From assembly GCF_031755915.1 (NCBI RefSeq), contig NC_083382.1:15079501-15143500 (forward strand): a stretch of DNA of 64,000 bases. The letters are read 5' to 3'. Every line of letters begins with the position of its first letter. Positions within the stretch are counted from its first letter, which is position 1. Origin of the DNA: Ziziphus jujuba. Lineage: Eukaryota; Streptophyta; Magnoliopsida; Rosales; Rhamnaceae. Positions 24,305 to 36,084 of the stretch are shown one piece after another. A model generated the notes under the pieces. It was not told the DNA's origin, did no database searches, and saw only the letters and a list, made by a program, of their open reading frames with translations. The position numbers and the translations under genes were made by a program.

Positions 24305-25467
24305 TGATACGAACCTAGATCGATTTGCTCTTAAACCTATATTATACTAACCCAGATCGAAATTAATTTTAGAATCTGATGGTCACCTTAACCCCTAATC
24401 AATTTATGATTAGAAACCTTAATATTTAATAAAGACGCCACAATAGGTGATGAATGTCCTATTGATAAGTCAAACTAAAGCACATGATCTCTATTTGGTG
24501 TTTTAAGTGTTCAAAGATAACAAAGAAAATTCTTCTCACAAATAATTTTTCTAAATAATAATGTAGTGTGTGTTTCATTGAAAAATAAGCCCTTAAATAG
24601 GTGTGAATTACAAAACAAAATATCTAAAACAATTAGGTTTAAAACTAGCCAATAGTGACTAACCATAGTATGGTCGAATTTCCAAGTCTTTCCTAAACTA
24701 ATTTGAGTTAATTAATTTCTTAGTTTTGAAATTTGAATTGATTAATTTATAGTCAAAATAATAAAATATCAACTTCCTCATTTAATTTGTCAAGCATAAT
24801 TAAATAATAAAAAAATTAAAGACTATTTTCTAAAATAAAAGTCAAATTTCAAATTTGAAAAGTAGTTAACTAGTTTTCCAAATAAGCTGTCTTTGCCCAA
24901 TCACCAACCAATTTAAACTTCAAATCAAATTCAGTATGCCATATAGGATGCCTAGTAAGATTAGAACTAGTCCCCATACATTGCCATTGATTGGAATGAT
25001 CAAAACTTACTTGGATTACAAGAAACCACCTTCCTAGCACCAAAACAAGCAAAACCGGCTACTATCAAAATGTGTGCACAAATGTGGCATTTAAATAGCT
25101 TTGTTTCTATCATGGTATGATTCCATGATCCCTTGGTGAGCTTAATCATGTTCATGAGTTAACAAATCTATCCCTTGCTGGCCAAAGTATTCAAATGTAC
25201 CAAAACAGCTACCCGGGTCCATTTCTGCCTTCACAACTTGGATGCTTAGCACAGGCTTACCAAGCCTTCTTGAGATTTAACCAAGCCTTGTAAGAATCTT
25301 TTGGTATAGCCAAGCCTTCATGAGATTTAATCACACCTTGTATGAAGCTAACCAGACTATCCTTAAACCTTTTAGCTTGTACCTTAATAATTGTCCCGGT
25401 CTTCAATTGCACATGATCAGTACCCCAGTAGGTTGTAGGTTTTGCAGGTGTAGGCAGATTCTCATCA
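24305..25467 (-). repeat. Element B 5' LTR
   Basis: 1163 bp, 'tgatacgaacctagatcg' to 'ggcagattctcatca' on plus. The minus strand continues from its end into 'tcggtattaaagccg', a decayed form of the family's Met-tRNA primer-binding site. Confidence 0.9.
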
Positions 25468-25547
25468 GCTGATACGGTTGCTGGTGCTGCCATGTTGCTG
25501 TGTTGCTACCGTGCTGCTGCTGTTAGCATGTTTCTGAACCTCCATCA
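25468..25547 (-). repeat. Element A 5' LTR, distal part
   Basis: The outer end of element A's 5' LTR, displaced by element B. It ends 'cctccatca', followed by the TGTTA duplication, which fits the inverted TGATG terminus at 12845. Confidence 0.7.
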
Positions 25548-25552
25548 TGTTA

Positions 25553-27400
25553 GTAACTGATCTAGTTTTATCTGGGTTCATCACAAAAAGATATTAGTTA
25601 TTATAGGATATTTCAAGGTGGTGTATAAAATGAGAATCCTTGTTCGATAAGGATTCTATAAACCACTAGTTATTTAGTCATGTATATAAATGTGTATAAA
25701 TAGTCAACAGGGTGAGTCACGGGTGTAAAAAGGGTACAAGAGAGTAAATAAAGAAGGTGTAAGTTCTTTAAATAAAATATCAACATTGCTCAAAGGTCTT
25801 CCTAAAACTGTTATTTTCATCATGTTGCACTTTGGCTTTGTCGAGATTGACAGGTTGTACTTTAAATTTTTTTTTTCTAGCAATTTATGCTTCGAAACTC
25901 GTAAAATTCTTATACCCTTTTTTTTTTTTTTTTTGGGGTCAAATACTAAATGGAAATGATGGTGCAAAGTATAATTCAATATGATTTAGAGTGCAAATTA
26001 CTAAAATTTCTAGATAAACTAATTAATGAAAAAAAAAATTGTTAGCTATGATTATTAGAGTTAGTAACGAAAATAAAAATTTACAAATGTAATTCTTCCA
26101 AAAAAAAATTTAAATAAATATTTACAAATAATAGATATTCTTAAAAGGATAAATAAATAAAGACCAACAAAAAACGTAGAACATGCACTTTTTCAAATCA
26201 TAGATATTCTAAAATAATAAATAAATAGAGACCCATAAAAAATTTTGAACATGCATTAAAAAATCATTTTTGGAAAAGTAAAATTTTATGAAAAAAATCA
26301 TATTAGAAAATTTCATATGTTATTTTTTTTCAAAATAATAAATACAAATATAAAAAATACATGTAATAACTAAAAGAACATAGTTTATAAAAATAATTTT
26401 CCGATTTTTTTTCAGGATGTATAAATAACTTATTATTTTTTTATAGGTTTTTTTTCTTTTTCTTTTTTTTTTTAAATTTAGAATCTTTGCAATACATACA
26501 CATTATTATTTAGATTTTATACAAATACAATAATACATACACATTATTATTTAGATTTTATACAAATACAATAATACATACACATTATTATTTAGATTTT
26601 ATAGAAATATAGATAACAAATATAAATATAAAAATATATAATAAAAAATCAATTTTTATAAAAATATATAATAATTTTTTTTGTAAAAATATATAATATA
26701 TTTTTATTAAAAAAAGCAATTATTATAAAAATATATAACAAAAAACATATTTTATAAAAATAAATTTTTAAATTTTTATTTTATATTTTATGAATACTTG
26801 ATCCTTTTTCTTATTGGTATTTATTTTTTTTAATCTCTAAAATATATACAAATTATTATTTTTTATTTGTTGAAAAATTACATTTTCATTTTTCTTATAA
26901 ATTAAGCTGTTTTGTAACATATTCAAAAAAAATTTTGTTTTTATTTATTTATTTTACTAGAATATTTATTAAATGTAAAAGTTTTTTTTTGAAAATTACA
27001 TTTACAATTTTTAAAAATATTTTTATTAACTTATTAAAAAAATATAGTCCTCTTTATTATTTTTTTTTTCATTACTTTTTATTTGAAATTTACCAATTTG
27101 CAACCTAAATTATATAAAATTGCACTCTACATCTTGGTTTCCGTTTAATATTTAATATAAGGATCAATAGTGTAAGGATTTTATGAGTGCAAGGTGAAAA
27201 TTACCAGAAAAAATTCTTAACATGCAAAGTGTTAGAATTAATAAAGTTCATGATTCAACAATACTAATTTTTTTAAAAATTAATTAAAAAGCGCACAAAA
27301 TTAAATACATTTTTTTAAAGAGTATATTTGACATGGCGTTAAAGGATCTCTTTTTCCTACCTTCAAATTTTATTTCGTCTAAAAATCTTAGCAAAGCAAT
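25553..27400. other. Very AT-rich spacer
   Basis: No gene recognised. Composition is dominated by A/T runs, with one short tandem array (26491-26612). It separates the retrotransposon block from the UGT84 promoter. Confidence 0.6.
26491..26612. repeat. 41-bp tandem repeat, about three copies
   Basis: A unit beginning 'aatacatacacattattatt' starts at 26491, 26532 and 26573. The copies are nearly identical, and the third diverges after ~32 bases. Confidence 0.93.
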
Positions 27401-27514
27401 ATTTAAAAAGAAAAAAAAGTGAAAAATAATGATTATTTTTTTAAATGGCATGAGATTCCAGTCCTAAAGAATAGAAAAAAGGACAAAAGATCTGCTCATT
27501 GCACACTTAATTTT

Positions 27515-27530
27515 TCCTTTATATATCTAT
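27515..27530 (+). promoter_or_regulatory. Probable TATA box of the UGT84 gene
   Basis: 'ttatatatc' at 27519-27527 lies ~130 bases before the ATG and is followed by a pyrimidine-rich leader (27535-27640) typical of plant 5' UTRs. Position and composition are the only evidence. Confidence 0.5.
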
Positions 27531-27656
27531 CCTATATTCTCTCTCACACAGCAAACCCAACTCTCTTCCCTCTTCATAACTCCTCTCATTCTCTGTGTGA
27601 TTTTTTTTTTTTTCCCCTTCATTTTTTTCTCATCTTCATAGCTATATATATACATA

Positions 27657-29070
27657 ATGGAATCTGAATCTCTACTGCATGTCTTGCTGGTCTCTTTTCC
27701 AGCTCAAGGCCATGTGAATCCCTTATTGAGACTTGGCAAGTGCCTAGCTTCCAAAGGTTTACTCATCACCTTTTCCACAACCGAAACCATTGGAAAAAGC
27801 ATGAGAAAAGCCAATAACATAGCCAACGGCGGCGAGCTTTCCCAAGTCGGCCATGGCTATCTCCGGTTCGAATTCTTCGAAGATGGTTGGGACGAAAACG
27901 ATCCGCGAAGACGAGACTTAGACATGTACTTCAAACAGATAGAACTCGTCGGAAAACACTTTCTCCCTGGTATCATCAAAAGACATGCCGAGCAAGACCT
28001 CCCTGCGGTTTCTTGCATCATAAACAATCCTTTCATTCCTTGTCGCTGAAAGCCTTGGAATCCCTTCGGCGATGCTTTGGATCCAATCTTGCGCTTCTTT
28101 CTCTTCCTATTACCACTACTTCCATGGCTTAGTCCCTTTCCCATCGGAATCCGAACCTTCCATGGATGTTCAGCTTCCATGCATGCCGCTCTTGAAGAAC
28201 GATGAAATCCCTAGCTTCTTGCACCCTTCATCTCTATTCCTTTCTTTGAAGAAAGCGATATTGGGACAGTTCAAGAACTTGGAGAAACCCTTCTTTATAT
28301 TGATTGACACGTTCGAGCAACTTGAGAACGAGATCATCGACTCCATGTCCAAGCTCTGTCCGATCATGAGCGTTGGTCCTCTGTTCAAGAACCCTAGCTT
28401 CACAAAACTGCGCGGAGATTTCACAGAGTCGGACGACGAATGCCTCGATTGGCTAGACTCGAAGCCGCCTTCGTCGGTGGTTTACATCTCCTTCGGAAGT
28501 GTCGTTCACTTGAAGCAAAATCAGGTTGATGAAATTGCTCATGGGATCTTGAACTCCGGAGTTTCTTTCTTGTGGGTTATGAAGCCGCCGAGGATTATGT
28601 ATCCCGGTTACGAAGTGGTTGTTTTACCTGATGGATTCTTGGAGAAAGTTGGTGATACAGGCAAGGTGGTGCAATGGAGTCCTCAAGAGGAAGTCTTGGC
28701 ACATCCGTCGGTGGGTTGTTTTATGACTCACTGCGGTTGGAACTCCTCCATGGAAGCTCTGTCTTCCGGAGTTCCCATGGTGGCGTTCCCGCAGTGGGGT
28801 GATCAAGTGACTAATGCGAAATTTTTGGTGGAGGAGTTCAAAATAGGAGTGAGGATTTGCAGAGGAGAAGCTGAGAAGAGATTGATTAGCCGTGTAGAGG
28901 TTGAGAGGTGCTTGATGGAGGCTATGGTTGGCTGTAAGGCGGAGGAGATGAAGCGAAAGGCGTTGAAATGGAAGGTCGCGGCGGAGAAGGCTGTTGAGGA
29001 AGGCGGCTCCTCCTACCGGAATATCCAAGTCTTTGTGGATCATTTGAGGAAGATCAGAACGTCAATGTAA
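27657..29070 (+). pseudogene. UGT84-type UDP-glucosyltransferase with one frameshift
   Basis: Family-1 plant glycosyltransferase that transfers glucose from UDP-glucose. UGT84 members make 1-O-glucose esters of hydroxycinnamic, hydroxybenzoic or gallic acids in the cytosol. The first frame (27657-28049, ATG in 'cataatgg') has 'SFPAQGHVNPLLRLGK' with catalytic His19, the UGT84-like 'RFEFFEDGWDEND' and 'INNPFIP'. It then shifts frame at ~28041 and would stop at 28047. From ~28043 the +1 frame continues with '[13 protein letters not shown]' to the stop at 29070. Against family members the junction lacks about 11 nt. The rest is intact, including the 44-residue PSPG box at 28675-28806 ('[14 protein letters not shown]', ending 'WGDQ'; the final Gln favours UDP-glucose). 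There is no intron, as is usual in this family. It is either a recent pseudogene or null allele, or a functional gene with a sequence error. Confidence 0.88.
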
Positions 29071-29161
29071 TGGATTAAAATATATGAATAAGGAAATATT
29101 TGTTTCTTCCCAAATTTTTATTTTTTTTATTTTTTTTATCAACACATCGTAATCATGTAAT

Positions 29162-29194
<33 letters not shown>

Positions 29195-32100
29195 TAGACA
29201 AACAAAAACATGAAGACATATATAGAGTATAAATTAATGACTAGTCGTTACAATCCTTGAAAAACTTCCATATTAAATTTATATTGCCACGTCCTTTTCA
29301 ATAAATAAATAAAGAAACTTAAAAATGACCGTCCAATTTGCTTTTCTTCCGTTTTACTCATTGAGAAATTATGAATTCTCTTTGCAGTCGGCATTGTAGG
29401 AGGAGCAATGCTCGGTTTATTAATGAAGTGATTGAAATGTAATGCATGCGAGAGAATGACCGAGAGTGCTCCATCACATTCTTGATAGGAAAATGGATTA
29501 TTATTTATTCTTGGCATTTGGTTAATAAGAGAACTTGTACCCAAATTAATAATATATATGGTTGGGAAACTACATGTCGATTGCAATTTGAATCTAATTG
29601 GCAGACTTTTCTTAAAGTATATGTCGTGGAAGTAGCATTAATTTATACATTCTAAGTCAATGAGAACTCGAGAGTTTGTAGTGGCATAAAAATAATGCAA
29701 TGAATTATTAATTGTTAAAAAATAAAACAAAAAATGATGTAGTGACAATATAACGAAAAATTTTAATTAAAATAAAATAAATAAAGCGAACTAGTAATTT
29801 AGCTTTGAGGCAGGCTCATGAGACAAGAGATTATGAGTCCACGAGTAAGTAGTAAGTTCAAATGATTAATGCAGGAAATGGAAAATCTTAAAAAAATAAA
29901 TAAATAAATAAGAAGAAGAAGAAGAAGAAGAAAGAGGCAAGCTTTAGCTATAAAGGATATATATATATATATATATATAAAACTTATGATGGTTGGACTA
30001 TGAAAAGAGAACATTGTAAAAAGTCCTAAATATCCTTACCTTTTCACCATACCGCTAGAAAGGTTCACTGGTCCACTGCCCTTTTTTTGAGTAAAAATCA
30101 GTTGTTAAAAAGTTTTAACAATGGTCTACCTTCCTCTAAATGATCCTTTCGTTAACATTTTAACAAGTGGCAGAAATGGTAGATGTGGATTTTAAAATAA
30201 CCAAATCAAAATAGAAAAATCATCTTATTGGAAAAATAACTATTAATTGGGAAAATTTATTTTTAGGTGATAAAAATTAAAAGAATTAAAAGATAAAATT
30301 GAAGAAAAAATTAAACAAAAGAGGAATTTTTACATGGTAAAGTGAAAAAAGAAATCCAAACATTTAACTTGGGAAGAAATTTTTAAGAGGCAAATATACC
30401 CCAAAAAAAAATAAAAATCAAAACAGTAGATTGAAAAAAAAATGATTTGACTATATTAAAATCCACATTAATTATTTTTGCTATTCATCAATATTTTAAT
30501 AAAAAAAATTATGTAGAGAAAGACGGTTAAGACAAATTTACTGTTTTCCCACTTCTTAGATACTTATTAATTAGATTGGAATGAATGAACGATACAGTGC
30601 TGTGGTGATATGACCGCACACACCTTTTCAACAGTACTACAATTACCAAAATTTCCTTTGACTCTTTTGAACTCCTTGTTGAAATTTTATTATTATCTTT
30701 TTAAAAAAAAAAATTCCCCTTTTCCTTTTAAGTTCTCTTCTCCACTAACTGCCGTGGCTGCTGGTTTTTCCAATTCTTTTGAAAGAGAAGAAGATAAAAA
30801 AATATAACAGGAATCAAATCTTCGATCACAATAAGAAACTTTACATAAAGATGTGAATTAGAACAATGTAAAGTCAAACTAATTATGAATACCTCTAATG
30901 GGACTGAATTTTCTTAATTACTACGGGTTGTCGAAGTAAAAGTTTAATGTGGTTTAGATTTGTTCAATTACTAGTTAAATGAATAACATCTTAAAAGCTT
31001 AGGACTCAAGTTTAATTTTTGATTCAAATCAATCAAAATAAGATCTCAATCGGGGATGCAAATTCTTTCTGTTGGCTAGCATTTCATTATAAGTTTATAG
31101 ATTGCCAAGGTCAAGCAATTAAATTCAAAACAAAAATCCTAATATACTCTAAACATTTGTTTTTTTTCAAATCTCAACATAAAATGCCAATGAAAATTTG
31201 AAAAGCAATTATCTTTTAGATAATTCAAATTAAATGTCGAATTTCTCACTTTCATTGTCAATATATCTCATTTCTTGTGTCACTATAACACGAAATTTGA
31301 TACAATTAATCTCTCATTTTATAATCTCAATTTATCGTCAAGATTATAATTATTTATTGCAAAAAACTTGTACATGATGTATCACTTTGAACTATAATTA
31401 TTGTAGCATTTTGTCATTTTGCTTAATATTTGATATACATAATTATTTCCAAGACGATCGGAGTCATTGTTCAATTTTCAATTCAAGAAAGTCTACAAAT
31501 GATGATAATGTTCTTATTATTACTATAATTATATGGCGAATAAAGCATCATAATTTTTTCATTTAACTAAGTACATATGTAAAATTCAAACATTCCCATG
31601 TAGCTAATTAAATGATCGGGTGATGGATTTAGTGACACAACTATAGCCAACGTTAGTTACAAAATTACAAACATTTTTGTGGCTAACTTTTAGTGACTCG
31701 CCTATAGCCACAACCTAGTCACAGCATTTTTTTTTTGGTTTTTTTTTTTTGTGGTAAAAGTGTTTTACCACGAAACTCATGTCTTTAGCCGCAAAACGGC
31801 TTCTTAGCTGAATAAAAAATCTGTTGTTGTGATTACATTTTCTCTCTTTTCTTTGAAACTTAATGAAAATGGTATTTGACTTGGATTTCTGACTACTAGT
31901 ATATTATACAAATCGGCATTTAAAATATATATATATATATATATATATATTTTGTTTTCTTTATTGGGATAGACTACAAATAATATGCCAATTAATATTT
32001 AGTTTAAACTATAATAAATTTTCTGCCAAAACTGATCAAGATTCTACAAGCAGCATATACTATGGGATTTATGTTTGTGCATATTGTGGCCCTTGTGCAA

Positions 32101-33219
32101 ATTAAGTTGTTTTTTGTCCTTTATCTTATAAATTTTTAGATGGATATGCCTATCTATCTATATATATATATTTGTTATCGAAAAGTTAAAGCTATTTTGT
32201 ATATGCAATATTTTACATTGATTAATTATACAAACTTTATAGAACTCGCATAGATCGATACATATTTAGCAAAAAACGAAACATTGGTAAATAAACTCTC
32301 TGTAGACGCAAGATATATAGCTGAAACAATTGCTTCCATTAATTAATTACTTTACAAGAATTTCTCAGCTTAATTAATTTCCTATTCTCGCCCTCCACAA
32401 TTCTTATTTTATTATTATTTTTTTCCTGGTTGTTGAACAAAAAACGTGAGTGAACCTTGAAATCACTGCTTAGACCATCATATCTGTACAGTGGCTACTC
32501 AGTAAAAGTTAAATACCAAGTGGCACAGACTTCAGTTACGCCAAATCTTAATTGATTCTTCAAGCCAAAAGCATATTGTTAGGAATTTTCTAATCCTGAC
32601 TGTATAGATAGAAAACCATCGGGATTTTTTTAATTAATTAGTAGTTTTTAAATTATTTAAACATGTGAGGGGGTTAATATGAATCTATACAAGTTTATTT
32701 TGTTTTTTAAAATTTTAATATTTCATTAAATTTATATAAATTTCAAATATACTTTTAAATTTTAATAATTGAAATAATTAAAAGACAAATAATAAAGGTT
32801 ATAGGATGGTAAAACCAACAAGAATGTCCTCATAAGAAAATGATTGTTTATCTATTCATCAAACAACAAAATATATGTATATATATATATATACACAGCA
32901 GAATTTTCATGCTTATTTTATGACCATTAATTTCTTTATGTGATTTGAAGGAAAGAAGCTAAAAAGACTAGCTTGAACCTGTACTTAACCATTAACATAG
33001 AGAAACATTACACGCTTCTTACATAAACATGAACAACTATATCACACGACAGCTTACACAACAGCAAGAAAGAAATAGAGAAAGGAAAGAAACAGAGAAA
33101 GGAAAGAAACATACAAACAACAACAGAAGCACTTGCACTACAACATAAACAAACACACAATACACAGATGCACATTGCAGAGAAAGACAGCTATAGTTGT
33201 TTCTTTTCTCTTTTATTTT
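29071..33219. other. Intergenic region downstream of UGT84
   Basis: AT-rich with microsatellites ((AT)n at ~29165-29192, GAA repeats at ~29910-29930, (AT)n at ~29958-29980, ~31925-31952 and ~32875-32892). A possible small mobile element lies at ~31615-31830. A purine-rich stretch with a repeated 'agagaaaggaaagaaac' lies at 33075-33112. No coding sequence recognised. Confidence 0.5.
31615..31830. mobile_element. Possible small non-autonomous DNA element
   Basis: Contains interleaved short inverted and direct words ('gtgactcgcc', 'tatagccac', 'tttgtggctaac', 'ttagccgcaaaacggcttcttagct' in outline) of the type seen in plant MITEs with GTGGCTA-rich ends. Clear terminal repeats and a target duplication were not identified. 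Confidence 0.3.
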
Positions 33220-33816
33220 TTATTTTTTAGGGGTGGTCTGGTTCTCATTCCTGTCTTGAAGGCTCCAAATATCATCTTCCCAAACGATCTCATCATCACC
33301 ATCAAGAGCCCAATTATCAATCATCATATCCCAATAAGGATACCAAATCCAATCCCAATCCCAACTCCCACACAAACCCAATTTCTCCTCAAAAACCCAA
33401 CTAGGATACCATCCCAAATCATCGTCCCACTCCACCAGAGCCGGTGGTTTCTCAATCTTACACCCCGTTCCATCATCAGCAGCAGCGACAACAACATCAA
33501 TATCATCATCATCATTCACATCTTTCATTTCCTCAGGAAGTTCTTGAATCATCTTCACCTTGTGGACAAGATCATTCTGATGACTCCCAAGACCTTCCTG
33601 CTCCATCATCTGTCTCATCATACCTCTCGTCATCGCCCTACTTTCACTAGAGCTTGAAGCTCCAGCAGCATTTTCGCAAATTCTTCTTTTGGTTGATGAT
33701 GATCCTCTTTGCTGGTCTTCTTGTATGTCGTGTTGTCCTCTGTATCTCTTTTTTCCTTTGGCTACACTCGATGGTAATGATGATGATGACGACGATGAGC
33801 TGGAGTTCATATTCAT
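33220..33816 (-). CDS. Uncharacterised 198-aa Ser-rich, Trp/Asp-rich plant protein
   Basis: Single uninterrupted frame on the minus strand from ATG 33816 to the stop at 33220. A Ser-rich N-terminus (residues ~4-17) precedes basic clusters 'AKGKKRYRG' and 'STKRRI', compatible with nuclear localisation. A Met/Gln segment ('MTRGMMRQMMEQEGLG') and 'KMIQELPEEMKD' follow. An acidic run then leads into a Trp-rich C-terminal third ('EWDDDLGWYPSWVFEEKLG', 'WDWDWIWYPYWD', 'IVWEDDIWSL'). No enzyme or DNA-binding domain is recognised. A TATA-type promoter and CT-rich leader lie upstream, and codon usage looks normal. The Ser/basic/acidic-Trp layout suggests a nuclear regulatory or partner-binding protein, which is inference only. 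The lack of stops amid decayed neighbours supports a real gene. Confidence 0.72.
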   Translation of the reverse strand: MNMNSSSSSSSSSLPSSVAKGKKRYRGQHDIQEDQQRGSSSTKRRICENAAGASSSSESRAMTRGMMRQMMEQEGLGSHQNDLVHKVKMIQELPEEMKDVNDDDDIDVVVAAADDGTGCKIEKPPALVEWDDDLGWYPSWVFEEKLGLCGSWDWDWIWYPYWDMMIDNWALDGDDEIVWEDDIWSLQDRNENQTTPKK

Positions 33817-33911
33817 GGTGACGAAAACAGAGGTAGTTCAAAGTGGACAAAAGGTAAAGAGAGAAAGAGAGAGTGTGTTTGTGTTGGTTTTGAGCTGAGG
33901 AAGAAAGTGTG

Positions 33912-33913
33912 GT

Positions 33914-33956
<43 letters not shown>

Positions 33957-33957
33957 G
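33912..33957 (-). promoter_or_regulatory. TATA repeat and GA/CT repeat upstream of the 198-aa gene
   Basis: On the minus strand a CT repeat (33957-33931) precedes a TA repeat (33930-33914), ~98-140 bases before the ATG at 33816. Such pairs are common in plant core promoters. The leader between them and the ATG is CT-rich. Confidence 0.55.
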
Positions 33958-36084
33958 GTATATTAGGGTTCGGTGGAAGAAAAGGTGGCGAACTGAGAAA
34001 TATTTTTTTATTTTTGTTTTTGTTTCGCAAAGTCTTTATTAGTTCTTTTTCTCGAGGAATACGTAGAAAAGAACTTGTACATAACATAAATACAAATTAA
34101 GTACGAGATTAATTGTTGGCGTTAACTACGAGATTTTAGAAATGTTTGAAAAAATCGTGAGAGGGTTAATAGGGAGTGTGCGTTTCTTACGGATGCATTG
34201 CTGGTGATACGTGGCTGAGAAAATGGAACACGTGGATGTGTGACCATGCAAAAAGGATGGGACCCACTGACCGACCTGGGGTGAGCTAGGGTGGCATGGT
34301 TTGTAAATATATGTAATAAGGATGCCGGGTTTTGGAAGTTTGTTGAAGAGTTATTTGCATGAGAACACCACGTCTGTCGGTGCCCCATGTGTTTTTACAA
34401 TCGCTTTTCATCCTTTTCTTTGTTTCTTTAATTGCCTTTGTGTTTGTATCTGATTCTATATTGGCCTTCAACAGAGGCTTTCAAGTCGCTGATTCACTTT
34501 CAGTTTTTTTTTTTTTCTACTATTTTTTTTTTTTTTAAATTTTCTCCTTTCTGGTGTATTTGATTATTTTAGTTCCACAAAGTTAAATTCGTTTACTCAA
34601 CAAAATGAAAGAGAAATCTGGTCACTTTCACTTACATTGATGAAAAATGCTATTTGATTATTGTCACCAGTGAAATCTAGACTCAGTTTTTTTTTTTTTT
34701 TTTTTTTTTTTGTGGGTTGATTGTTAATTAACTGATTTGTGATATGAGTTGGTTTTCACTTTTAGTATAACAAGGTGAAAAATGTACTTTAAATAATGGT
34801 AATTTAATAATTAACATTCAATATAGATTCTATTAATGATGATCAATGATGATACTCGTTATATAGAGAAATCCATTGTTTTGATACCACTAACGAATTC
34901 TTTAATGATTCAATGAAAAAGCAGAAAAATAATCCTTTGAATTTTGAAGGAGGTAAGGGCTCCAATGTCGCAAAGGATGAACACCATGACGGATTGACCT
35001 AGCAATTCAAATTAAAAATTAATTGTCACCATTAATGATGGAGCATCAATAAAACTTACATGCCAAATAGTAATAGTTATTATTAAATTATTTAATTTTT
35101 CATGTTAAAATTTTAATATTAAAAAGATAAAATAAAATTTTTTAAATTAATATTTACCATATAAACTGCAGTTTTATCGATAACGATGAATAACAAATAG
35201 AAAAATTTAATTCAACCAGGGCTGAGATTGTAAAATTAGAAGTGCGCTTTAAAACTTTCAAAGGTGATCAGATGTCAGTTCTAACCTCAAAAAAAATTAA
35301 AACAAAAAGTGGATAAAAGCTAGCTGGATAAGTAAAAGTCAATCTTGTCGCACAACATAATATTTCTTTGTCGTTTTCACAATTAGAGATTCTAGAATTA
35401 TTAGACTTGCATTAGTCTAACAATTTGAGTTTTCTTTATTAAAAGATGAAATCATCTTCCATAATAAATAGACCAACATGAAATATATGATAGAATAAAT
35501 AAATAAAACTTAACCAATAACTTTTAATCAAATTAATATGAATGCAATAGAATAAATAAATAAATATGATAAATGAGTGCCCACATAAACTACTCACTTT
35601 GGCAAAAACTTATATATAATTGTTGAATAGGTGATTTGGATTCATAAATGAACATTTAATAAATATTTTATAAAGCCTATATGTTTTATTTTATTGTTAT
35701 GGATATTGTATATAATTATAGATAATTAAATTTATATGGCACGTAATTAATAAAAATAATAAAGAATAAGGCGTTATCATTGTATGCAAGTTTTTCTCTT
35801 CTATTTTTTTTGTCATATCAACTTGTAAGTATAAATTTCCAAAGTAAAGTAGCTTATCTACCAAAAATAAAATAAAATAAAATATTATCAGTTTCTACTT
35901 TCGTTGCATGTATAGGTGAGACAAAATCCACAAGAAAATAATATATACATATATAGAGAGAGAGAGAGAGAGAGAATAAGGATCTATATATAGGTGTGTG
36001 TATATATATATATATATGATAAACAGCTAGAACTTTTCATTTTAAGAATCATTTGGTCATCTCAGTATCAATCACTCCCTCAAA
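33958..36084. other. Intergenic AT-rich region; 3' part is segmentally duplicated
   Basis: No gene recognised at 33958-35460 (a T26-28 tract is near 34687). From ~35461 to the UGT71 start the sequence is similar to ~59240-59805, forming the upstream part of a segmental duplication. TA and GA microsatellites are at ~35942-35975 and ~35995-36018. Confidence 0.6.

Larger units (their letters stand above)
17384..25467 (-). mobile_element. Gypsy element B, full-length but decayed
   Basis: 8.1 kb on the minus strand with both LTRs. It sits inside the 5' LTR of element A. The flanking pentamers GTTGG (17379-17383) and GCTGA (25468-25472) match at only 3 of 5 positions, so the target duplication has decayed or one edge is off by a few bases. 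It is the only copy of its family here with a recognisable complete set of gag, protease, RT, RNase H and integrase blocks. Confidence 0.85.
12845..25547 (-). mobile_element. Gypsy element A, containing nested element B
   Basis: The termini TGATG (12845) and CATCA (25547) are inverted, and TGTTA flanks both sides (12840-12844 and 25548-25552). The element runs on the minus strand. Its 5' LTR is 17048-17383 continued at 25468-25547 after nested element B. Its 3' LTR is the shortened 12845-13061. Without B it is ~4.6 kb. A deletion fused the integrase coding end to the middle of the 3' LTR, removing the pol C-terminus, the polypurine tract and half the LTR. Confidence 0.85.

Noticed and set aside
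28170..29043. Minus-strand open frames within the UGT84 gene
   Set aside because: Antisense shadows of a well-conserved plus-strand enzyme; no recognisable motifs.
33133..33657. Long plus-strand open frame opposite the 198-aa gene
   Set aside because: It is the antisense shadow of the minus-strand gene; its His/Pro/Ser runs mirror the Asp/Trp codons of the real frame.
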